The notes beneath the pieces were generated by a model, which was not told where the DNA came from, made no database searches, and saw nothing but the letters and a program-made list of their open reading frames with translations. From DATKZH01 sp964475955 (GTDB lineage Bacteria > Planctomycetota > Planctomycetia > Pirellulales > Thermoguttaceae), in assembly GCA_964475955.1 (NCBI GenBank), contig CAYYZY010000221.1:1-12377 (forward strand): 12,377 nt of DNA, given 5' to 3'. Of the stretch, positions 6,952-12,377 are shown piece after piece (the stretch's first letter is position 1; every line of letters starts with the position of its first letter). The position numbers were made by a program, and so were the translations under genes.

Positions 6952-7013
6952 GCCATTTAGCTCTATCGGCCGCGATAAATCCGCCGGACCAGCAAAAAGC
7001 CGCCGCGGATTGA

Positions 7014-9698
7014 TCAGAGGTAGTCGAGAAGCGTCATCTCAAAGATCTTGCCGGTGGCCGTGAACGCCGCTCGGAGCGCGAGCTGTTTGGCGCTCAAGTC
7101 GGAGACGACCTTCACCATGTCGGCGTCGTGTTCCATCGAAAGGGCTGCGCGAAGCTCGACTTCTTCGGAATCGAGGCGAAGGCTGAGGACGTCGAGCCCC
7201 TGCTGTCGGGAGGCGACTTTCGCTCGCGCCAAGCTCGTGTCAAGCATGGCGGAGTCGAGCATTTCGACGGACCGCGCGATCTCCCCCGCATCGTTGGTCT
7301 CAAACCCCCGTTGAAGCCGCAACAATGCGGTGAACAGCCCCTCGTTCTCCAGGGGGTGAACGTCGCGGCCGGCAAGCGTTTCCGGTTGCCCGCCCGCAAG
7401 GCTGACCGCGGCCCAGGCGGGGTCGGTTGCGTCGAGGGTTCCCGTGCCGTCCGAACCGGCGCCGTCTTCGATCGTGAACACCGCAGCGACGGCGGGCGTG
7501 TTTGCCAGTTCGGCGATCACGTCGTCCGCGGTGGTCACGCCGTTTTCGATCTCGACGTCCAACACGCCTGCGGCGGGGTCGTAGGAGAGGATCGGCACGT
7601 TGCCTACCGTGCCGCCGTCGTCGTGGACGTTGAGCGTCACGCCGTTGTAGTCCCAGCTTTCCTGGTTGGCCGTGATCACCAGCTCGTTGTTGGGGCTCGA
7701 GCCGTCGTCCCATGTCGCGGCGGCCCGGCTGCCGGCCACCGGCCCGTCGCTGGTCTCTTGCCCCACGGGAACCAGGCCGAGATCGGCCGCGGCCCGGCTC
7801 GGGGCAACCTGGGTGACCGTCAGCGTCTCCGTCCCCGAGCTTTCGTCGATCAACTCGATCCCGTTGCCGTAGCGCGCCAGCCGGGCCTCGAGCGGGGCGC
7901 CTGCGCCGGCGGCCGCGGCGTTGATCCGGTCGAGCACGTCGTCGACGGTCTCTTCCGAATCGAGATCGATTTCGAGCTCGGTGCCGTCGGTCAGCCGGAT
8001 CGTGAAGTCGGTCCCCTCGGCGACGTCGACGCCGAATCCGTGGTTGAGCTCCTCCAGCCGGGTCTCGGCGGTGAACGTGCGCAGCCCGAGCTGCGTGGCG
8101 GTGGTGCCGCCGTTCTCGCCGACGGCGAAATCGACGCCGCTGCGTCGCGAGCGGACGTCGATCCCCGTGCCCGTGGCGTTGATCTTCGCGAGCAAGCCGG
8201 CGTCGGACGTATTGAGGAGGTTGAGGACGTCTTCGACGGTCTCGGCCGAGGCCAGGTCGATGACGTGGGTTTCGTCGCCGCTGACGATTTGCAGCCCCGA
8301 GTCGACGTCGAGCGGCGTGCCGCCGCCTCCGGCGGTGACCCCGGACGTTTCGCCGGGCGGAGTCGCGTGAACGTATCCTTCGCCGCCGCGTTGTTCGTCG
8401 AGCGGGTCGAGGCGGGCGGTGAACGGCAGCTCGCCCAGGTCGTACGCGTCGTTGATGAGCTCGACGACGTGCCGGCCCTGGGTCATGCCGTCCTCGACGT
8501 GGACGACGATGGTGGGCGGGACGGCCGGGTCCTGGCTGGGCGTGTAATCGACCCACTCGGCCCCCGCCATCACGTCGTCGACCAGCGTGATCTCCACGCC
8601 GTTGAGCAGGTTCCCGTCGGCGTCGCGCTCCCCTACCACGTCGGCCTCGACGATCAGGTCGTTGTCGCCGTCGGGGAAGCGGACGACGGCCCGGGCGCGG
8701 CTGCCGAGGACGTCGTCCAACGGGGTCGTGCTCCGGACCACCGGATCGAGGTCGTCGCCGATGAGGGGATCGTTTCCGACGCCCTCTTCGTTGAGGATTC
8801 CCAACTCGGAGGCCGTGGTGCCGCCGCCGACGTCCCGAATGGAGAGGTTGCCCGCGGCCGAATCGAGCTGGATCACGAGGCCCGTGGCGGTGACCTCCAC
8901 GTTGAGGGCGCGGGTTTCCGGCGGATGGGAGCGGATCAGTTCGGCCACGTCGCCGATGGTCTCGGCGGAACGGATGTCGATGGTGCTCGTGTGGATGCCG
9001 TCGGAGATGGCGATGCTGCCCGAGGTGATCCCTTCGCCTCCGCGGAGATCAACGAGTCGGGTGTGGAAGCGGAGGACCGGCTCGAGGTCGACGGAGCCCC
9101 GGACCTCCTCGGAGATGGCCCCGAAGACCTCGGTTCCCGCGGCGTTGCTGGCGTAGAGCATGTCGACGTCGCAGTAGCTGAACAACCGGCCGTCGTCGCC
9201 CAGATACTCGACGGCGCGCGTCCCGCTGAACTGAAAGGGGGCCGTCGTGGTGCCGGAACCGCCGAAAAGATGGCGGCCGCGGAACTGCTGATTGCCCGTG
9301 TCGACCAGTTGCTTGACGGCCTCCTGGACCTGCTGGACGGCGGCGGTGCGTTGGTCGTCGTCGACCGTGGCCTCGCTCATCATCTCCACGGCCACGCCGC
9401 GGATCTGCGCCACCAGCGCGGAGATCTCCGACATGGCGGCGTCGGCGGCCCTCAGGTAGCTTTGCGTCGTGTCGAGGTTGTTTCGGGCCTGTCCTTTCTG
9501 CTCGAGCAGGCGTTGGAGGCTCAGCACGCGCATCGCGGCCACGGGTTCTTCCCCGGGCAGCTCGAACTGCCGTCCCGTGCTCAACTGGCTTTCCAGCCGG
9601 AACAGCTCGCGGAGATCGTACTGCACCTGGTGCAGCACCCGCTGCTGGACGAACTGGTCGCTGACTCGGGTCGTGGGGATGCCGATGATGCTGGCCAT
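7014..9698 (-). CDS. flgL: Hook-filament junction protein FlgL, unusually large (894 aa)
   Basis: FlgL (HAP3) joins the FlgK ring to the flagellin filament. The N-terminal region (about 1-165) carries the flagellin-like helical domain: IPTTRVSDQFVQQRV, LSTGRQFELPGEEP at 39-52, and QQFRGRHLFGGSGT at 137-150, a FlgL hallmark. The C-terminal helical domain is about 785-894, ending FTATGKIFEMTLLDYL. The E. coli protein is 317 aa; the extra length is a central region of repeats. Three IN-type units (about 226-305, 462-541, 553-643) share an Asp-rich IDL-SAET-VEDVLNLIN core and end G-TTA-LG. Between or after them lie two beta modules (about 338-430 and 669-742). The ATG at 9698 fits the family start; no clear ribosome binding site precedes it. 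It lies 112 bp after flgK. Confidence 0.94.
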   Translation of the reverse strand: MASIIGIPTTRVSDQFVQQRVLHQVQYDLRELFRLESQLSTGRQFELPGEEPVAAMRVLSLQRLLEQKGQARNNLDTTQSYLRAADAAMSEISALVAQIRGVAVEMMSEATVDDDQRTAAVQQVQEAVKQLVDTGNQQFRGRHLFGGSGTTTAPFQFSGTRAVEYLGDDGRLFSYCDVDMLYASNAAGTEVFGAISEEVRGSVDLEPVLRFHTRLVDLRGGEGITSGSIAISDGIHTSTIDIRSAETIGDVAELIRSHPPETRALNVEVTATGLVIQLDSAAGNLSIRDVGGGTTASELGILNEEGVGNDPLIGDDLDPVVRSTTPLDDVLGSRARAVVRFPDGDNDLIVEADVVGERDADGNLLNGVEITLVDDVMAGAEWVDYTPSQDPAVPPTIVVHVEDGMTQGRHVVELINDAYDLGELPFTARLDPLDEQRGGEGYVHATPPGETSGVTAGGGGTPLDVDSGLQIVSGDETHVIDLASAETVEDVLNLLNTSDAGLLAKINATGTGIDVRSRRSGVDFAVGENGGTTATQLGLRTFTAETRLEELNHGFGVDVAEGTDFTIRLTDGTELEIDLDSEETVDDVLDRINAAAAGAGAPLEARLARYGNGIELIDESSGTETLTVTQVAPSRAAADLGLVPVGQETSDGPVAGSRAAATWDDGSSPNNELVITANQESWDYNGVTLNVHDDGGTVGNVPILSYDPAAGVLDVEIENGVTTADDVIAELANTPAVAAVFTIEDGAGSDGTGTLDATDPAWAAVSLAGGQPETLAGRDVHPLENEGLFTALLRLQRGFETNDAGEIARSVEMLDSAMLDTSLARAKVASRQQGLDVLSLRLDSEEVELRAALSMEHDADMVKVVSDLSAKQLALRAAFTATGKIFEMTLLDYL

Positions 9699-9737
9699 GG
9701 TACGCAGGCGGCTCGGGGTCGAACTAGGCTTCGTCGG

Positions 9738-9758
9738 AAAACCCGTAGTGTGGGTTTT
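9738..9758. terminator. Weak hairpin between flgK and flgL
   Basis: AAAACCC (9738-9744) pairs with GGGTTTT (9752-9758) around a 7-base loop. The stem is short and A/T-ended, and could act as a weak attenuator or processing site in either direction. It would not be expected to stop transcription fully, because flgL should be co-transcribed with flgK. Confidence 0.3.
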
Positions 9759-9810
9759 TGGACCTACACGGAAACCACGGTTTTTCGGCGTTTTCGGGAT
9801 TTGGGTTGAC

Positions 9811-11532
9811 TTACAGGCTGACCATGATCTCGATCAGGTCGCGCACGACGGCGATGTAGCGGGCGGAAGCCTGGTAGGCGTGTTGGTAGCAGATCAGGCG
9901 CACGGATTCCTCGTCGAGGCTCACCCCGCTGATCGACAGTTTCTGCCCGCGCAGCGTCTGCTCGAAGACGCGGTCGCCTTCGGCACCGGCCCGCGCCAGG
10001 GCCGAGCCCTGCGTAACTTCGCCGATCGTGTTCTGGTAGACGTCCCAAAGCGACTCTCCGTTCGCGGAGTCGATGGGCGCATGGAGCAACGCGTAGAGCT
10101 CGTTGACGTTCTTGGTTTCGGAGTCGTTGACGCCGTCGGCGTCGGGAGCGTCGGAGACGCGTCGGGCGGCGAACTTGGACAGATCGTCGCGCACGATCGA
10201 ATGGACGCCCAGCCCCGTCGCCGTCGAGCCCGTGAAGAACGTGTTCAGCCCCAGCGCGGCCAGCAGGCCGCTGGTGTCGTCGGCAAAGTAGAACTCCAGG
10301 TCCGAGGAGTCGGCGGTGATGGTCAGTTTCCCCGTCAAGCTCACCGATGCGGAGAGCCCGTCGACGTCGTCGATCGCGGTGGTCAGCTCGTTGAGCGTGG
10401 TGTCGCTTCCCATGCCGTTGAGGTCGACGAACAGGTCGGTGGTCTGGGTGTTGCCCGTTCGCGTGTTGTGCACCCGAATCTGGAACGATCCGTTGACGGG
10501 CGTAAACGGGAGCCCGGCTTCGTCCAGCGGCAGGTCGCCATCGTCGACGAACCAGTCGCTGGTCAATTCCCGGTACCCGCTGAGCCCCTGGCCGCTGCTG
10601 AAGACCTTGTTGAACTCGTTGGCCAACGTGCCGGCGAAGTCGTCGAGCCGATCGAGGAAGCCACCCAACACCTCGTCGCGGGCGGCCATCAAGCCGTAGA
10701 GTTCGCCGCCGGCGAGTTCCAGCGGCGCGTTGGTCTCGGCCAGGTTCACGTTCGACACGCTCATGCCGCGATCGGTCCCCGGGGCGACCTCCACCTCGCG
10801 CCGCGTCCCTTCGAACACCAGGTACGATCCGCCCGAGTAAATGGCCACGCCGCCCGACTCCTGCTCCCGCACCTTGACGTCGATCAGCTCGGAGAGCTCT
10901 TCCATGGCGGTCATTCGTTGATCGCGGAGACCGACGGCGTCGCTGGCCGAGACGTCGCCCCCCTCGGCCTCGGCGATGCGCACGTTGAGCTCCCGGATCT
11001 CCTCGGTCAGATGGTTGATTCGCTCGGCAACGTCCTCCACGCGATCGTTCAGGTCGCTGCGGAAGTCCCCCACGAGGCGCGCCAGCCGGTTGACCCCGGA
11101 GGCCAGCGACACGCCGTTTTCGCCGGCCATCTGGCGGAGCGACTGGTTGCTCGGATCGTTTGCGATATCGGAGATGCTGTTGAAGAAATCGGTCAGCGAC
11201 GTGCTCAGGTCGGTTTCGGTCAGCTCGCCGACCAGCCCCTCCAACTGGATGTACGACTCTTCCAGGGTTTCGCTGCTTGCCCGGTCACTCACCGAACCGC
11301 GAAGACGCTCTTCGAGGAAGTGGTCGATCTTCTGGATCACGGCGTCGACGCGGACGCCCGTTCCCAGCACCACGCCTCCGTACCGCTGCGACGGCCCGGG
11401 CGAGAAGACGACCTCCTCGCGGACATACCCCTCGGTGTTGGCGTTGGCTACGTTCTGGCCAACCACCTGGATGGCGATCTGGTCCGCCCGAAGCGAGTTG
11501 GTCGCCAACTGGATGGCCCCGAAGAGCGACAT
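9811..11532 (-). CDS. flgK: Hook-filament junction protein FlgK
   Basis: FlgK (HAP1, 573 aa) caps the hook and forms the first ring of the hook-filament junction. Conserved ends are intact: N-terminal rod/hook domain with NVANANTEGYVR at 27-38, and C-terminal domain with VSLDEESVRLICYQHAYQAS at 537-556, ending RDLIEIMVSL. Between them are long helices (about 100-215) and a beta-rich middle. Residues about 348-435 (GSFQIRVHN to SGLLAALGLNTFFTG) form an IN-like module of the type also found in FlgL. Cys548 in the terminal helix is unusual for an exported axial protein. The ATG at 11532 fits the family start MSLFGAIQLA; the ribosome binding site is weak. It begins 40 bp after the flgN stop. Confidence 0.97.
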   Translation of the reverse strand: MSLFGAIQLATNSLRADQIAIQVVGQNVANANTEGYVREEVVFSPGPSQRYGGVVLGTGVRVDAVIQKIDHFLEERLRGSVSDRASSETLEESYIQLEGLVGELTETDLSTSLTDFFNSISDIANDPSNQSLRQMAGENGVSLASGVNRLARLVGDFRSDLNDRVEDVAERINHLTEEIRELNVRIAEAEGGDVSASDAVGLRDQRMTAMEELSELIDVKVREQESGGVAIYSGGSYLVFEGTRREVEVAPGTDRGMSVSNVNLAETNAPLELAGGELYGLMAARDEVLGGFLDRLDDFAGTLANEFNKVFSSGQGLSGYRELTSDWFVDDGDLPLDEAGLPFTPVNGSFQIRVHNTRTGNTQTTDLFVDLNGMGSDTTLNELTTAIDDVDGLSASVSLTGKLTITADSSDLEFYFADDTSGLLAALGLNTFFTGSTATGLGVHSIVRDDLSKFAARRVSDAPDADGVNDSETKNVNELYALLHAPIDSANGESLWDVYQNTIGEVTQGSALARAGAEGDRVFEQTLRGQKLSISGVSLDEESVRLICYQHAYQASARYIAVVRDLIEIMVSL

Positions 11533-11572
11533 GGCCGCACTCTTTGCAGTTTGACAATTCTACGCGGATTCG

Positions 11573-12058
11573 CTAGGCCGCCCGATCTACGAGCGCACCC
11601 CGTGCCTGGGACGACTCCTCACTTCCATATGTCGGCTGCATTTGCCCGCCGGTCGCGATAATCTCTAACATCTGCGAAAGATGGATGAGTGTCCGCTGCA
11701 CCAGGACCCAATTCGTGAGGCTCTGGTGCCGGAGGAGTCGGGTGCGTTCGGCCGTTTCGCGGAGCGGGGCGCTCAGCTCCTTCTGGTTCTGATCGGGCAG
11801 TGCGGCGGCGAGCGAGCGGAGGCTTTGCGACGGCAGCCCTTCCTTGGCGGCGCGCCTGAGCAACTCGGCGCGGCGCTCGAGACAGGCCTGCAACCTCTCG
11901 ATCAGGGCCTCCTCGCGGCGCGCGACCTCGGCCAGCCCCTCGACGTCGGGCGACACCAGCAATTGGCGCTTCGCGGTGAGGGTTTGCAGCGATTCTTCCT
12001 GGACCGACGACAACTCGGTCAGGAAGCTGGCCAGCTCCGACTCCCAAGCGGTTTCCAT
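11573..12058 (-). CDS. flgN: Flagellar export chaperone FlgN
   Basis: A 161-aa protein predicted to be the cytoplasmic chaperone that keeps FlgK and FlgL unfolded and delivers them to the flagellar export gate. It is almost entirely helical with coiled-coil spacing: a LASFLTELSSVQEESLQTLTAK-type N-terminal helix, an Arg/Glu-rich middle helix (VARREEALIERLQACLERRAELLRR), and a final helix, NWVLVQRTLIHLSQMLEIIA (115-134), that is the typical FlgN C-terminal region. FlgN proteins share little sequence, so the call rests on this pattern and on the position directly before flgK. The ATG at 12058 is the first in frame. It is the first gene of the cluster in the window; no promoter could be recognised upstream. 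Confidence 0.85.
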   Translation of the reverse strand: METAWESELASFLTELSSVQEESLQTLTAKRQLLVSPDVEGLAEVARREEALIERLQACLERRAELLRRAAKEGLPSQSLRSLAAALPDQNQKELSAPLRETAERTRLLRHQSLTNWVLVQRTLIHLSQMLEIIATGGQMQPTYGSEESSQARGALVDRAA

Positions 12059-12147
12059 GGAGGTCTACCTTGTGAGTTCAAGGAACGATGCGCCGTACCG
12101 CACGCCGCCGTCCCCCAGTGGATCTCGACGGACGTGACCGGCAGTCT

Positions 12148-12178
12148 CCTGTAGGACGGAATGTCATTCCGTCCCACG
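12148..12178. repeat. Palindromic repeat unit A (GTAGGACGGAAT type)
   Basis: A 31-bp unit starting CCTGTAGGACGGAATG whose halves TAGGACGGAATG and CATTCCGTCCCA form a stem with one mismatch. It is 27/31 identical to unit B at 12185-12215. REP-like intergenic palindrome. Confidence 0.75.
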
Positions 12179-12184
12179 CGATTC

Positions 12185-12215
12185 CCTGTAGGACGGAACG
12201 CCGTTCCGTCCTACG
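12185..12215. repeat. Palindromic repeat unit B (GTAGGACGGAAC type)
   Basis: A second copy of the same unit, with a perfect 12-bp stem (TAGGACGGAACG with CGTTCCGTCCTA) around one base. The central T-A pair of unit A is C-G here, a compensatory change that keeps the palindrome. Confidence 0.78.
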
Positions 12216-12330
12216 CAGGGCGTAGCCCCGTCATCCGTCTCCCGCGTCAAACCCCCTCCCGACAATGACGCCGAAAACAGAACTCGCCCGCTTTGCCTTT
12301 CCCTCTCCTCACTCCCCACTCCCAACGTGG

Positions 12331-12349
12331 GGCACGTTTCCAACGTGCC
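12331..12349. repeat. Palindrome GGCACGTT-TCC-AACGTGCC
   Basis: Perfect 8-bp arms around TCC. A related copy in the opposite orientation follows at the window end. Confidence 0.7.
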
Positions 12350-12360
12350 CACAACCCCAT

Positions 12361-12377
12361 GGCACGTTGGAAACGTG
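12361..12377. repeat. Inverted copy of the GGCACGTT palindrome, cut by the window end
   Basis: GGCACGTT-GGA-AACGTG is the reverse complement of the 12331-12349 unit (loop GGA in place of TCC), missing only its last two bases because the window stops. Confidence 0.65.

Larger units (their letters stand above)
12059..12377. other. Non-coding repeat-rich region upstream of flgN
   Basis: I see no gene here. Up to 12147 nothing is recognisable. Then come two tandem palindromes (12148-12215), a purine/pyrimidine-biased stretch with TCTCCTCACTCCCCACTCCC (about 12303-12322), and two more palindromes at the window edge. The promoter of flgN should lie here or further right, but I find no sigma-28 or sigma-54 consensus. 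Confidence 0.6.

Noticed and set aside
6965..6972. GCCGATAG on the minus strand as a sigma-28 promoter for fliW
   Set aside because: No TAAA-type -35 box occurs 15-16 bases upstream, so only half of the promoter is present.
7128..9809. Long open frame on + opposite flgL (about 890 codons), and similar ones opposite flagellin and flgK
   Set aside because: These are shadows of high-GC genes on the other strand. Their Gly/Val/Asp/Arg-rich translations have no family features, while flgL, flagellin and flgK are clear.
12164..12352. A 62-codon minus-strand frame upstream of flgN
   Set aside because: It runs through the palindromic repeats and the biased C/T stretch; the translation is repeat-derived.
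12148..12377. CRISPR array
   Set aside because: Only two copies of each repeat exist, they are palindromic throughout, and there are no regular spacers or cas genes.

Overview
The window looks like a high-GC bacterial chromosome fragment, most likely from a planctomycete (probably Pirellulales). This is an inference from three things: a secreted sulfatase with a HEAT-like tail, a flagellin with the planctomycete-style C-terminal core, and short intergenic palindromes of a kind common in those genomes. One run of 100 N (3382-3481) is a scaffold gap of unknown true size.

Layout. Bases 1-1473 hold no confident gene. They contain a possible small hypothetical reading frame (231-557), an in-frame remnant beyond its stop, and a 382-bp segment bounded by perfect 31-bp inverted repeats (776-1157) that looks like a small non-autonomous mobile element. 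A secreted sulfatase (1474-3360, +) follows, then the gap. Everything from the gap to about 12058 is on the minus strand and is a flagellar late-gene cluster. In transcription order it reads flgN (12058-11573), flgK (11532-9811), flgL (9698-7014), fliW (6770-6327), csrA (6194-5943), a strong hairpin terminator (5891-5857), a sigma-28-type promoter (5777-5750), a long leader, and flagellin (5505 into the gap). The last few flagellin codons are missing. The right end (12081-12377) is non-coding and rich in short palindromes.

How it works together. FlgN is the chaperone for the hook-filament junction proteins FlgK and FlgL. Flagellin polymerises on that junction. FliW binds both flagellin and CsrA, and CsrA represses flagellin translation, so fliW-csrA next to flagellin is the partner switch known from Bacillus and Campylobacter. 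Here the terminator after csrA, the separate sigma-28-like promoter and a roughly 235-nt leader with GGA-loop hairpins suggest that flagellin is both timed late and controlled by CsrA. The gene order matches the Bacillus subtilis flgN-flgK-flgL-(yviE)-fliW-csrA-hag block, without yviE. FlgL is about three times the size of the enterobacterial protein and appears to be built from alternating repeat modules, one type of which also resembles the variable region of the neighbouring flagellin.
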